Below, piece by piece: positions 24,208-34,267 of a stretch of DNA of 53,351 nt. The stretch is from positions 1-53,351 of the forward strand of contig CAIRSA010000432.1 in assembly GCA_903881085.1 (NCBI GenBank). Reading direction: 5' to 3'. The position numbers were made by a program, and so were the translations under genes. The stretch comes from an uncultured Acidobacteriia bacterium (lineage in GTDB: Bacteria; Acidobacteriota; Terriglobia; Bryobacterales; Bryobacteraceae). Position 1 is the first letter of the stretch. Each line of letters starts with the position of its first letter. The notes below the pieces were generated by a model, which was not told where the DNA came from, made no database searches, and saw only the letters and a list, made by a program, of their open reading frames with translations.

Positions 24208-25013
24208 GATCCATTCCCTGGATACCAGAAGAAGATGAACTTCACCAGAATCACATTGATCACAATTAAGAACATCGAGGAGAGCACAACGCTGCTGGTT
24301 GAAGCTTTCCCAACCCCTTCCGCTCCGCCCTTTGCGTTATAGCCGAGATAGGCGGACGTGGTCCCGATAATGAAGCCGAACACCATCGTCTTCAGAGTGG
24401 GCGGAATATAGTCGGAAAAAGTCAGGCTGCTGAAGGCGGAGTTGAAGTAGAAAGTGAACGACGTCCCGGAAGTAATTGTTTCGGCAAAGAACCCGCCGAT
24501 GATGCCGGCGAAGTTCATTAATACGGTAAGCAGAGGCATGGCGATCACGCAAGCGATTACGCGGGTGACGGCGAGATACTTGAAAGAATTTACGGCCAGC
24601 GATTCCAGCGCATCGATCTGCTCCGTTACCCGCATGCCCCCGAGTGCCGCTCCGATGCCCGCACCAACCCGGCCCGACACCAACAATCCCGTGATCAGCG
24701 GCCCGGTCTCCTTCACCAGGGCGAAGGCAAGGGCCGTCGGCATCATCGACTCCGCCCCAAAGCGCTCCAAAGTAGAGCGGGTATGCATCGAAAGCACCGC
24801 ACCGACAGCCAAGCCAGAAAGCAGGATCAACGGCGCCGACCGCCACCCAATTTCAAAAACCTGCTTTAGAACCTCTGTAAACTCCAGCGGCCGGACGAAG
24901 GACTCACGAACGATCTTGCCGGCAAAGAGACTCAGCCCGCCAAACCATTCGATGGCTTCTGCTGAGGCAGCCATGACTTTACTACCACGATTTGTTGGGA
25001 GAGCTGTCGACAT
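24204..25013 (-). CDS. MlaE-like ABC transporter permease
   Basis: The 269-residue permease has the MlaE fold: an N-terminal interface helix, then five or so membrane helices with the family segments LSGLAVGAVLSMHTRS, ETGPLITGLLVSGRVGAGIGAALGGMRVTEQIDALESL and GTTSAYLGYNAKGGAEGVGKA. It forms the inner-membrane core of the lipid transporter. The start is either ATG 25013 or 24974 (MAASAEAI); the longer form is kept because the candidate promoter start near 25050 allows it. No mlaB or mlaC is present next to it. Confidence 0.9.
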   Translation of the reverse strand: MSTALPTNRGSKVMAASAEAIEWFGGLSLFAGKIVRESFVRPLEFTEVLKQVFEIGWRSAPLILLSGLAVGAVLSMHTRSTLERFGAESMMPTALAFALVKETGPLITGLLVSGRVGAGIGAALGGMRVTEQIDALESLAVNSFKYLAVTRVIACVIAMPLLTVLMNFAGIIGGFFAETITSGTSFTFYFNSAFSSLTFSDYIPPTLKTMVFGFIIGTTSAYLGYNAKGGAEGVGKASTSSVVLSSMFLIVINVILVKFIFFWYPGNGS

Positions 25014-25061
25014 TGGAAGTGAGCCAGCTATCGTGCCTTTCGCTGCGCACCCATACTTAAG

Positions 25062-25077
25062 GCAAATCCATGGCCAA
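25062..25077 (-). promoter_or_regulatory. sigma-54-like promoter of the mla unit
   Basis: On the minus strand, TTGGCCATGGATTTGC gives GG-N10-GC with intact TTGG and TTTGC boxes. The predicted start near 25050 is about 37 bases before ATG 25013. The rest of 25014-25448 holds no supported gene; it is the divergent control region between mla and the metal-efflux operon. It includes a partial TGACCG hairpin at 25158-25173. Confidence 0.4.
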
Positions 25078-25469
25078 GGCGGAAATGTTCATTTCGCTGA
25101 ATAAAAGTGCGACGTAGACTAGCTTCAACATGCGAAGCGCGGCTAATCGAGGTCAAATGACCGCCTGACGTCACTCCGTGTCGATTGCTGACTTTGTGCT
25201 AGCCAGCCCAGAAGACCAGCGAGCCGTCTTCGCAAATCGGCAACACCACCCGCAGGTGCTTCTCATTGGCGCAACTCCGTATCACTTGAATTGCAGGCAA
25301 CGATCTGATATCTATTGTCGGGGCAATCGGATAGCTGTTAACCTTTATCACTCCGATGGCGTCTTAACAATCGAGACAAAGTATAGTGAACATCCATCCT
25401 GCCTAGCAAGGAACTGTTTCAAAATGGACATATGAGAAGCAATCCGAAATGACGAAGGAGACCGACCGC

Positions 25470-26630
25470 GTGAAATTGCCATTGCGGATGTTGTTCGTAC
25501 TGGTCCTGACCTTGCAGTTCTCCGCTTGCGTTAAGCCTACACCCACAGAGTCCAAGCCCGCACAAGTGGAAGATGTGAAAAATGTTCAGCCTGGATTGTT
25601 CACCGTGCCGGCGGAACAATTAGGACACTTGAAGACAACGCAGGTGCGTACAACCACCTGGCAATTAGCCATTCATACTACCGGGACCGTGGACTGGGAC
25701 GCCGATCACACCACACAGGCCATCACACAAGTGAACGGGCCGATCACCAGGATCATGGCTGACCTTGGAACGCCGGTGAAAAAAGACCAGCCGCTGCTGT
25801 ATGTCTCCAGCCCCGATCTGGCCAACGGCATCGCCACATACCGCAAGGCTCGCAATCGCGAGGCCTACAACAAACGCATCATGGATCGCATGAAGGAACT
25901 GCTGGATCGCGGAGCAGTCGCTTTGAAGGATTACCAAAGCACGGAAGCCGACTATAACGACGCCAGTACCGACGTGCAGAACAGTCTTCAAGCGCTACGC
26001 ATCTTTGGCATCTCAGCTACCGATATCGAAGCCGCGGAGAAACAGGGCTCGCCGGTCAACACGGAACTTGCTGTACGCTCACCAATCACCGGAGTCATCA
26101 TTCAAAAGCTGGTTTCGCCTGGGCTGGTTGTACAAGCCGGCCAGACGGTGTGCTTCGCCATCAGCGATGTTTCCACGGTGTGGGTGCAGGGACATATCTT
26201 CGACCGCGATCTGCCTTCAGTGAAAAGCGGCGATGCGGTGGATGAAACCAACCCCTCGTTCAACAGGAAGTTTCACGGAACGGTCGCTTATATAGGAAGC
26301 TCCGTCGACCCGAATACTCGCACCACGCCGGTGCGCATCGTTACGCAAAACCCGGGCGGGCTGCTGAAGAAGGACATGTTCGTGGACGCGGTAGTACATA
26401 CCGGAACGCGAAACAAGACACTGGTTGTGCCGGTCTCCGCGCTGCTGCGGGACGAAAAGAACGAGCCCATCGTCTACGTAGAGATCGAGACGGGAAAATT
26501 CGCGCAACGCAGCGTCACCATCGATGGGCAGCAGGACGACCTGATCGCTATCACCAGCGGCTTGCGTGAGGGCGAGACAGTGGTCGCGGATGGCAGCTTG
26601 TTCCTGCAATTCGCCAACATCATCAAATAG
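25470..26630 (+). CDS. heavy-metal RND periplasmic adaptor (CusB/CzcB type)
   Basis: The 386-residue adaptor is a lipoprotein: a signal with lipobox FSAC (Cys20) is followed by a linker, barrel-sandwich halves (VNGPITRIMADLGTPVKKDQ and RSPITGVIIQKLVSPGLVV), a helical hairpin and beta domains (GTVAYIGSSVDPNTRTTPVR). It links the RND pump to the outer-membrane channel and may hand over metal ions. I prefer the GTG start at 25470, which has AAGGAG nine bases upstream and gives a standard signal; ATG 25449 would add seven residues. It precedes the pump gene by 13 bases. Confidence 0.9.
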   Translation: MKLPLRMLFVLVLTLQFSACVKPTPTESKPAQVEDVKNVQPGLFTVPAEQLGHLKTTQVRTTTWQLAIHTTGTVDWDADHTTQAITQVNGPITRIMADLGTPVKKDQPLLYVSSPDLANGIATYRKARNREAYNKRIMDRMKELLDRGAVALKDYQSTEADYNDASTDVQNSLQALRIFGISATDIEAAEKQGSPVNTELAVRSPITGVIIQKLVSPGLVVQAGQTVCFAISDVSTVWVQGHIFDRDLPSVKSGDAVDETNPSFNRKFHGTVAYIGSSVDPNTRTTPVRIVTQNPGGLLKKDMFVDAVVHTGTRNKTLVVPVSALLRDEKNEPIVYVEIETGKFAQRSVTIDGQQDDLIAITSGLREGETVVADGSLFLQFANIIK

Positions 26631-26643
26631 GGCACACACATTC

Positions 26644-29600
26644 ATGATCGCCAACCTCGTCTCTTTCGCCCTTCGGCAGCGCCTTCTGATTGTGATGGCC
26701 GCGCTCTCGCTGATGCTGTATGGCGCCATTTCTTTCCAAAAGCTGCCCATTGACGCCTATCCGGATCTCTCGCCCCCACACGTCGAGCTCATTACGCAAT
26801 GGCCGGGCCACGCAGCGGAAGAAGTCGAGCGACTGGTCAGCATTCCGATTGAAATCGAAATGAACGGCATTCCGCAACTGGAATCGCTGCGCTCTGTTTC
26901 TCTGTACGGCCTCTCTTCCGTGCAGATGAATTTCGACTACGGCGCCAATCCGTACTTCGTGCGGGAACAGGCCTTTGAGCGGGTTGGCAACGCATCGCTC
27001 CCTTCGGGCCTGGCGCCCTCGTTGTCGCCGATGTTCAGTCCTAGCGGGTTAATCTACCGTTACGTGCTGCAAAGCTCCGACCGCTCAACGCAGGATCTGA
27101 AATCGATGGACGACTGGCTGATCGGGCGGCGCTACCGCTCGATTCCCGGCGTCGCCGCCGATTCGGGTTTTGGCGGCACCGTAATGCAATACCAGGTACT
27201 GCTTGACCCGAAGAAGTTGTTCGCCTACGGCATCACCGTGCCGCAGGTGACGCAGCAATTGGCCAATAACAATGCCAACGCCGGCGGAGGATTTTATTCC
27301 CAGGGCGGACAATTCTATTACATCCGCGGTTTGGGTCTGGTACGCGACACCACGGACATCGGCAACATCGTTTTGCAGCAGAAGGGCGGAATTCCAGTCT
27401 ACGTTAAGGACATCGCGAAGGTTGAGATCGGACATGCTCCAAGGCTCGGGCAGTTCGGATTCATGAAGCAGCAGGAGGCCGTGGAAGGTGTCATCCTCAT
27501 GCGTGTCGGCGAGCAGGCGCAGGTGATTCTGAAACGGGTGGAGGCGGTAACGAAAGAGTTGAATGAACACGTGTTGCCGCCAGACGTGAAGATTGTTCCT
27601 TACTATGACCGGCAGGACCTGATCACAGAGACAACGAAGACGGTGGAAGACAATCTGTTGCGTGGCATCCTGCTGGTGCTGGTTATTCTTGGATTGTTTC
27701 TGTTCAGCGTAAGAACAGCGCTCATCGTGGCCGTCACGATCCCATTTTCCTTGCTGTTCGCGTTCATCTGCCTGGACTGGCGTCACATTCCCGCGAACCT
27801 GCTTTCCATCGGCGCTATCGATTTCGGAATCATCGTGGACGGCGCGGTGGTCATGGTGGAAAACATTTTTCGCGAATTGGGCGAGCGCCATGGCGAGGAG
27901 GCATTCAGTGTAACCGAAGTCATCCGTGCAGCTGCGCACGACGTAGAGCGCCCTATCTTTTATGCGGTCGCGGTGATCATCGCAGGCTACCTGCCCATTT
28001 ATGTTCTGACCGGTCCTTCGGGACGCCTGTTCCAACCCATGGCCGACACCATGTCGTTCGCACTGGTCGGAGCCCTGCTTTGCTCCCTCACGCTGTTGCC
28101 GGTTCTTTGCGCTTACTTCTTGCGCAAGAACGTTCACGAACCGCGCGTGGCGTTTTTCGAATGGATTCGCAATGGATATGGATGGATGCTGCGTCTGTGC
28201 CTGAATCATAAAGGACTCACCATTGCCTTCATGCTGGCGATTTTCGGCGCATCCCTGCTATTGATCCCGCTCATCGGTGGAGAGTTCATGCCGCATCTGG
28301 ACGAGGGCGCACTGTGGGTTCGGGCCACCACGCCTTACACGATCTCATTCGAGGAGGCATCAAAACTTTCGCCGCAAATCAAAAATATCCTGCTCAGCTT
28401 CCCACAGGTGACCACGGTGGCAAACGAACTCGGCCGGCCCGATGACGGAACCAATGCCACCGGCTTCTTCAATAACGAGTTCTACGTTGGACTGCGGCCC
28501 TATTCAGACAAGTCCTGGTCCGGCGAGATTCAAACAAAGAAGCAACTGACCATCGAAGTGCAAAGGAAACTGGCCTCCTTTCCCGGAATCATCTTCAACT
28601 ACACCCAACCGGCCGAGGACGCCGTGGACGAGGCGGAGACGGGGCTGAAAAGTTCGCTTGCGTTGAAGATTTTCGGACAGGATTTGGCGACGCTGGAAGA
28701 AAAAGCCTACCAGGTGAAGAAAATACTCTCCGCTGTGCCGGGCATAGCCGGCATTACGGTTGTTCGAGAATTGGGTCAACCAAGCCTCACCATCACGCCC
28801 GACCGCGCCAAACTGGCGCGTTATGGGTTGAATGTGAGCGACGTGAACACGCTGGTTGAGACGGCGATGGGAGGCACGGCTGCAACACAGGTGATTCAAG
28901 GCGAGCGCCAATTCGATCTGGTGGTGCGCATGCAGGAGCCCTACCGCAGCGATGAAAATGCAATCCGGAATTTGCTCATCGCCACGCCCGATGGACAGTT
29001 TTTGCCGCTCAGCCAGTTCTGCGATATTCGCGTGGTCAGCGGGGCATCGTTCATCTACCGCGAATCGAACTCTCGCTACATCGGTGTGCAATTCAGCGTG
29101 GATGGACGAGATCTGGCCAGCGCCGTCGGCGAGGCGCGGCGCAAGGTAGATGAGGCGATAAAGCTGCCGATTGGCTACAAATTCGATTGGGGCGGCGAGT
29201 ATAAGCAATACCTCGCGTCGCAGGAACAGATGAAGGTGATTCTGCCGTTGACGGTGTTGCTGATCGTGCTCATACTTTTTGCGCTGTACGGAAATCTCAA
29301 ATTCCCGATCATCATTTTTCTGAGCGTGCTGGTTACGGAGCCGGTGGGCGGCTTGCTTGCGCTGTATCTAACGCACACCAACTTCAGCGTCTCATCGATG
29401 CTTGGCTTCGTCGCCTTGATGGGCGTGGCCGTGCAGACCAGCGTGATTTTGTATTCGTTCATCAACAAGCTGCGCCTGGAAGGCCTGGATATAGCCACAG
29501 CGGTACTCGAGGCTTCCCTGCTCCGGCTGCGGCCAATTATGATGACCGCGCTGGTGGCCTGCCTGGGACTGCTGCCCGCTGCGATGTCCACAGGCATCGG

Positions 29601-29730
29601 CAGCGATTCCCAGAAGCCCTTCGCGATCGTAATTGTGGCGGGCCTGGCGTCGCGGTTGCTGTTATCGATTTTTCTTTCGCCGGTGCTGTATGCACTGGTC
29701 GCGCGCGACGGCGATACGTTGCAGGTTTGA
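26644..29730 (+). CDS. heavy-metal RND efflux pump (CusA/CzcA type)
   Basis: The 1,028-residue RND pump has twelve expected membrane helices and two large periplasmic loops. It starts MIANLVSFALRQR, and PDLSPPHVELITQWPGHAAE is typical of the heavy-metal (HME) branch. Helix 4 carries the CzcA proton-relay set Asp393, Asp399, Glu406 in DFGIIVDGAVVMVE. The pump uses proton influx to expel metal ions from periplasm or cytoplasm through the adaptor and channel. Which metal (Cu/Ag or Zn/Co/Cd) is not resolved; methionine-triad inspection by alignment would help. The start inside a longer frame is set by family similarity. Confidence 0.95.
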   Translation: MIANLVSFALRQRLLIVMAALSLMLYGAISFQKLPIDAYPDLSPPHVELITQWPGHAAEEVERLVSIPIEIEMNGIPQLESLRSVSLYGLSSVQMNFDYGANPYFVREQAFERVGNASLPSGLAPSLSPMFSPSGLIYRYVLQSSDRSTQDLKSMDDWLIGRRYRSIPGVAADSGFGGTVMQYQVLLDPKKLFAYGITVPQVTQQLANNNANAGGGFYSQGGQFYYIRGLGLVRDTTDIGNIVLQQKGGIPVYVKDIAKVEIGHAPRLGQFGFMKQQEAVEGVILMRVGEQAQVILKRVEAVTKELNEHVLPPDVKIVPYYDRQDLITETTKTVEDNLLRGILLVLVILGLFLFSVRTALIVAVTIPFSLLFAFICLDWRHIPANLLSIGAIDFGIIVDGAVVMVENIFRELGERHGEEAFSVTEVIRAAAHDVERPIFYAVAVIIAGYLPIYVLTGPSGRLFQPMADTMSFALVGALLCSLTLLPVLCAYFLRKNVHEPRVAFFEWIRNGYGWMLRLCLNHKGLTIAFMLAIFGASLLLIPLIGGEFMPHLDEGALWVRATTPYTISFEEASKLSPQIKNILLSFPQVTTVANELGRPDDGTNATGFFNNEFYVGLRPYSDKSWSGEIQTKKQLTIEVQRKLASFPGIIFNYTQPAEDAVDEAETGLKSSLALKIFGQDLATLEEKAYQVKKILSAVPGIAGITVVRELGQPSLTITPDRAKLARYGLNVSDVNTLVETAMGGTAATQVIQGERQFDLVVRMQEPYRSDENAIRNLLIATPDGQFLPLSQFCDIRVVSGASFIYRESNSRYIGVQFSVDGRDLASAVGEARRKVDEAIKLPIGYKFDWGGEYKQYLASQEQMKVILPLTVLLIVLILFALYGNLKFPIIIFLSVLVTEPVGGLLALYLTHTNFSVSSMLGFVALMGVAVQTSVILYSFINKLRLEGLDIATAVLEASLLRLRPIMMTALVACLGLLPAAMSTGIGSDSQKPFAIVIVAGLASRLLLSIFLSPVLYALVARDGDTLQV

Positions 29731-29734
29731 AACC

Positions 29735-30997
29735 ATGTGCACACGCAAGATGCGGTTCTTTCTAAATCATGTTTGTTTGAGCATCTGCCTGGCCGGCAGT
29801 GCGGCCGCGCAGACGACGCTCACCTGGCAGCAGGTTGTCGACAAGTTCCACGCGGCCAATCCCAACTTGAGCGCCGGGCTGCTTAGCATCCAGGAATCGA
29901 AGGCCGGGGAGATCACGGCCAATTTGAGGCCGAATCCGAATATCTCGATGTCTCTTGACCAGTTGCAGCCCTTCTACGGCAATCCATATCGCCCGTTGGG
30001 GAGCGCACTGCCGCTGGTAGCATTCGATTATCTTCACGAGCGTCAACACAAGCGTGAACTGCGTCTGGAAAGCGCGCAAAAGGGAACGGCCATTGCGGTA
30101 TCGCAGCAACTGGACCTGGAACGAAACCTGTTGTTCAACCTACGATCGGCCTTTGTGCAGACATTGCAAGCGAAAGCCCTGCTGGCCAACGCCAAAACAA
30201 ACCTGGAGTATTTCCATAAGGAACTTGCCATCAATCGCGACCGATTCCAACTCGGCGATATTGCGCGGGTGGATCTGGACCGCATCGCGCTGCAGCGCGT
30301 CCAGTACGAATCGGATTTCCAAACCGCGCTGGTGAATGCGCGGACCGCAAAGATCACACTGCTGATGTTGCTGAACGATCGCACGCCAGTGGACAAATTC
30401 GACGTCGCTGGGCCGTTCGATTTCAAAGAGCAGCGCATGCAACTGGAGGATTTCCACGCCAAGGCACTTCAGGCACGGCCTGATTTGCGCGCCGCCATGC
30501 AGGCCGTGGACAAGGCGTCCACGGATCACAAGCTGGCGGTCTCAAACGGCTCCACGGATCCAACGTTTGGACTGGATTTCGGAAATGCTGGTGGAATCAG
30601 TTACTTCGGCATGAGCGTCAGCATCCCGATCCGTATTTTCGACAGGAACCAGGGCGAGAAAGTGCGGACGTACATCGATATCGCGCACGCCAAGCGGCTA
30701 ACCGATGCGGCGCATGCGCAAGTGTTCAGTGACGTGGATTCCGCTTACTACACGCTAGTGAGCACGGCCAATCTATTGCGGCCATATGGCGGCCCTGATG
30801 GATATCTTGAAACCGCTCGACGTATCCGCGACACCATCGCTTTCTCCTTCCAGAGGGGGCAGGCAACGCTGCTCGATTACCTGGACGCACAGCGCGATTT
30901 CCGGGCCACGGAAACCGCCTATATCAGCCTGGTTGGAGCGTATCTGACTGCGGCCGGGCAGCTGAATATGGCGGTTGGAACCGAAGTGATTCGATAG
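29735..30997 (+). CDS. outer-membrane channel of the metal efflux system (CzcC type)
   Basis: The 420-residue protein has a signal peptide (about 1-25, ending SAAAQ) and two OEP repeats with hairpin motifs (RDRFQLGDIARVDLDRIALQ and FSFQRGQATLLDYLDAQRDF). It belongs to the TolC/CzcC family and supplies the outer-membrane duct of the RND set. No lipobox Cys is present, unlike the channel at 5401. The start is 4 bases after the pump stop. It ends the metal-efflux operon; no metal sensor gene is visible beside it. Confidence 0.9.
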   Translation: MCTRKMRFFLNHVCLSICLAGSAAAQTTLTWQQVVDKFHAANPNLSAGLLSIQESKAGEITANLRPNPNISMSLDQLQPFYGNPYRPLGSALPLVAFDYLHERQHKRELRLESAQKGTAIAVSQQLDLERNLLFNLRSAFVQTLQAKALLANAKTNLEYFHKELAINRDRFQLGDIARVDLDRIALQRVQYESDFQTALVNARTAKITLLMLLNDRTPVDKFDVAGPFDFKEQRMQLEDFHAKALQARPDLRAAMQAVDKASTDHKLAVSNGSTDPTFGLDFGNAGGISYFGMSVSIPIRIFDRNQGEKVRTYIDIAHAKRLTDAAHAQVFSDVDSAYYTLVSTANLLRPYGGPDGYLETARRIRDTIAFSFQRGQATLLDYLDAQRDFRATETAYISLVGAYLTAAGQLNMAVGTEVIR

Positions 30998-31035
30998 CGG
31001 GTCCGGGCTGCCACCAGCTATCATAAAAGCTCACC

Positions 31036-34000
31036 ATGCAAGACTGGACGCGCGTGCGCACAATCGTCGCTTTTTTTGTATTCGCGCAGGCAGCAGTGGC
31101 GCAAGTCACAACCGGTTCGGTGTCGGGTTATGTCCTAGACCCGTCCCACCGCCCGATTCCAAACGCAAGAGTGTCGGTCCGCGATTCGACGCGTGCAAGG
31201 GCAAGGCAAACGGCGACTGATGGGTCCGGATACTTCCGGGTGACAGATCTGATGCCATGGACGTATCAGGTGAGCGCGGCTGCCGAAGGCTTCGCCACGG
31301 CGAAGGCTCAGCCGATCGATGTGGCTGTCGACGCGCATGTCCGGGTGGACTTTCAGCTTTCGATACCGGGCAATGAGCAGTCGTTAACGGTCCAAGCCAC
31401 CACGGCCCCCATAGGCAGCGAATCGTCCGAATTGGGCACGGTGATTGGCCAGGAACGAATCGCCGGCCTGCCTTTGAACCAGCGCGATTTTCTGCAGCTG
31501 GCGTTGTTGACGCCCGGAGTCACAACAGCTGCGGAAGGCTCCGAGATGGCCAGCCGCGGTGGCTTTGCAATGCATGCCAACGGGGCGCGCGAAGAGTACA
31601 ACAACTTTCTTCTGGATGGCATCGACAACAACGATCCTGAAACAAACCGCTACGTGCTGCAGCCCTCGGTGGATTCGATTCAGGAGTTCAAGATCGCCAC
31701 GAATTCTTATAGCGCCGAGTATGCCCGAAACGCCGGCGCACAAGTGAATGTGATCACGCGCAGCGGTTCAAACGAACTGCACGGCTTCGCCTACGAGTAT
31801 CTGCGCAACCGGCTGATGGATGCCGCGAATTCGTTTGATCAATTGGGCATGGCGAAACTGATCCGCAACCAATTTGGCCTGGGCGTAGGTGGACCCATAG
31901 TGAAGAACCGTACGTTTTTATTCGCGAACTTCGATGCGTTACGGGGGCGCGAAGGGTTCAGTCATTTTGGCACGGTGCCGACGGCTGCCGAGCGGCGCTT
32001 CGATCTTTCGGCGTTGCCCGGCGCGGTGAAGGATCCGTTCAACGGTGCACCATTTCCAGCCAATTTGATACCTTCCTCGCGCATTTCACCGCTCGCGAAC
32101 AAGGTGCTGGACCTCTATCCACTGGCCACCGGGCCGGGCAGTTCAGGCAACCATTTTGGGCAGCCGGTGCAGCGCGACGCCAACACCCAATTCAATGGCA
32201 GGTTAGACCACAACTTCAGCACGACGGACCGGCTGACGCTGCGCTACAGCTATGGCAAGAAGAATCTGTTTGAACCGTTCACGCAGAATTCCGTGGAACT
32301 GCCGGGGTTCGGCGGCTATGTTTACGATACCGGACACAGCGCCATGATTCAGCATGTGCACAGCTTCAGCGCGCATGCGATCAACTCGGTGATTGTGGGA
32401 TTCAACCGGTCGAGCCGCGACGTCTATCCGCAAAACTATCAGACCGATGTGAACAAGTTGTGGGGCGTTTCTTACCTGCCCACGCAGTCACGCGACTTCG
32501 GGTATCCGGCGATCAATGTGGCCGGATTCTCTCTGGTTGGCGACGTGACGCAAATCCCCATTGAACGGGCCTCAACAACTTATCAGTTGGGCGATACGTT
32601 TTCCATCGTGCAGGGGGCGCATGGAATCAAAGTGGGCGTCGATATACGGCACACTCAATTGAATGGGATTCTCGATCTGTTGGCGCGCGGCTCCATGTCG
32701 TTTTCCGGCGCCATCTCCGGCTTTGGCATCAGCGATCTGCTGCTCGGCTACCCATCCTTCGCGGTGCAATCGCAATCGAATAATCCGCAGACGCAGCGCG
32801 CAACGGCAACTGGCGCATTTGTGCAAGATGACTGGAAGCTCAGCCGCCTCCTCACCCTGAATCTGGGCGTGCGCTACGAATACGACAGTCCACCGGTAGA
32901 CCCGAATAATCGTATGTCGGCCTTCAATCTGGCGACAGGCAAGATCGCGCAGGTTGGAACGAACGGAATTTCGCGGTCGGGCTTGCGGCCCGATCGTAAC
33001 AACTTCGCGCCGCGAGTTGGCTTCGCTTATTCTCCAGCGGAAAACACCGTGATTCGCGGCGGGTACGGATTCTACTACGATGCCGGCATGCTGACCGTAA
33101 ATTCAGCGATGTATTTCAATCCGCCGTACTTCAATATTTACGCGTTCTTTCCAACGCAGACTTCGCTGTTGACGCTGGCCAATCCTTTCCCGTTGAAGAG
33201 CGGATATGTACCGCCGGCTTCGCTCAGCACGCTGGATCCGAACCTGGTCAGTTCCTATTTGCAATCGTGGAATCTGAACGTACAGCACGATGTCAAAGCG
33301 ATCGGCATGTTCAGCCTGGCCTATGCGGGTTCGAAGGGGACGCACCTGATTCACTCGTTCGATTTGAATCAGCCGCTGCCGGGCCCTGGGGCAGTGGCAT
33401 CGCGCGCGCCGTATCCGCAATACAGCAACATCTTTTTTGTACAGAGCGGGGCGAATTCAAACTACCATTCGCTGCAGCTTTCGTTCAATCGGCGGCTGGC
33501 TAAGGGGCTTTCCGTTTTGGCGGCGTATACGTTTTCAAAATCGATCGACGACACGTCGGCGTTTCTGAGCACCACGGGCGACCGCAACTTCCCGCAGAAC
33601 AGCCACAACTATCATGCCGAGCGCGGGCTTTCGAGCTTCGACGCACCGCAGCGCGCGGTGGTGGCGTATGTCTACGCGTTGCCGTTCCACAATGCAGCAC
33701 TGCGGCATTTTGAGAGCGCGGCGATCATCACTCGGCAGAGCGGACAGCCCTTCACGCCGGTGCTGCAGTTCGATAACAGCAACACAGGAAACACCGGAGG
33801 CACGTTCGGCTCTGACCATCCGAACGTGATTGGCAATCCGTCAATCTCCAACCCGTCCGCAGCTATTTGGTTCAACACTGCTGCGTTCGCAGTGCCACCG
33901 AAGTATTCGTTTGGAACCGCAGGTCGCAACATTCTGCGCGGGCCGGGCTTGTCTTCAGTGGATCTTTCGTTGTCGCGAAAGTTTAAGATAGCGGAGCGAC

Positions 34001-34155
34001 TGCGGCTCACGTTTGAGGCGCAGGCATTCAACTTGTTCAATCGCGAGAACCTCAATTTGCCGAATGCCTTTGCCGACAACAGTGCCACCTTTGGAAAGAT
34101 CTTTTCTGCGCGCGCGCCGCGGCAAGTTCAGCTTGCTTTGCGATTGACGTTTTGA
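31036..34155 (+). CDS. TonB-dependent receptor, acidobacterial Oar-like type
   Basis: The 1,039-residue outer-membrane protein has a signal peptide (1-22), an N-terminal carboxypeptidase-regulatory-like beta domain (about 25-115; GSVSGYVLDPSHRPIPNARVSV), a plug-like region (DGIDNNDPETNRYVLQPSVD, VITRSGSNELHGFAYEYLRN), and a long beta-barrel ending in alternating aromatic residues and a final Phe (QLALRLTF). Receptors of this build are greatly expanded in Acidobacteria and import oligosaccharides or other large ligands; the ligand is unknown. The following SGNH esterase genes suggest plant polysaccharide fragments. The ribosome site is weak. Confidence 0.88.
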   Translation: MQDWTRVRTIVAFFVFAQAAVAQVTTGSVSGYVLDPSHRPIPNARVSVRDSTRARARQTATDGSGYFRVTDLMPWTYQVSAAAEGFATAKAQPIDVAVDAHVRVDFQLSIPGNEQSLTVQATTAPIGSESSELGTVIGQERIAGLPLNQRDFLQLALLTPGVTTAAEGSEMASRGGFAMHANGAREEYNNFLLDGIDNNDPETNRYVLQPSVDSIQEFKIATNSYSAEYARNAGAQVNVITRSGSNELHGFAYEYLRNRLMDAANSFDQLGMAKLIRNQFGLGVGGPIVKNRTFLFANFDALRGREGFSHFGTVPTAAERRFDLSALPGAVKDPFNGAPFPANLIPSSRISPLANKVLDLYPLATGPGSSGNHFGQPVQRDANTQFNGRLDHNFSTTDRLTLRYSYGKKNLFEPFTQNSVELPGFGGYVYDTGHSAMIQHVHSFSAHAINSVIVGFNRSSRDVYPQNYQTDVNKLWGVSYLPTQSRDFGYPAINVAGFSLVGDVTQIPIERASTTYQLGDTFSIVQGAHGIKVGVDIRHTQLNGILDLLARGSMSFSGAISGFGISDLLLGYPSFAVQSQSNNPQTQRATATGAFVQDDWKLSRLLTLNLGVRYEYDSPPVDPNNRMSAFNLATGKIAQVGTNGISRSGLRPDRNNFAPRVGFAYSPAENTVIRGGYGFYYDAGMLTVNSAMYFNPPYFNIYAFFPTQTSLLTLANPFPLKSGYVPPASLSTLDPNLVSSYLQSWNLNVQHDVKAIGMFSLAYAGSKGTHLIHSFDLNQPLPGPGAVASRAPYPQYSNIFFVQSGANSNYHSLQLSFNRRLAKGLSVLAAYTFSKSIDDTSAFLSTTGDRNFPQNSHNYHAERGLSSFDAPQRAVVAYVYALPFHNAALRHFESAAIITRQSGQPFTPVLQFDNSNTGNTGGTFGSDHPNVIGNPSISNPSAAIWFNTAAFAVPPKYSFGTAGRNILRGPGLSSVDLSLSRKFKIAERLRLTFEAQAFNLFNRENLNLPNAFADNSATFGKIFSARAPRQVQLALRLTF

Positions 34156-34267
34156 AGATGAAATCCCTTAACGTGAAGCTTCGTTCATAGTGCGCAACAG
34201 CGCGAACACTGCTGGGTTCGTTCATTCAGAAGGCAGGAAAAAGGGCCTTCGGAAAAGGAGAACGGCA

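Noticed and set aside
25178..25435. 85-residue plus-strand frame in the divergent control region
   Set aside because: There is no recognisable motif or ribosome site and composition is mixed; it sits where promoters are expected.
27085..28209. 374-residue open frame opposite the RND pump gene
   Set aside because: It lies fully antisense to a well-supported pump, has no domain pattern, and is His/Gln-rich as expected from a reversed frame of high-GC coding DNA.
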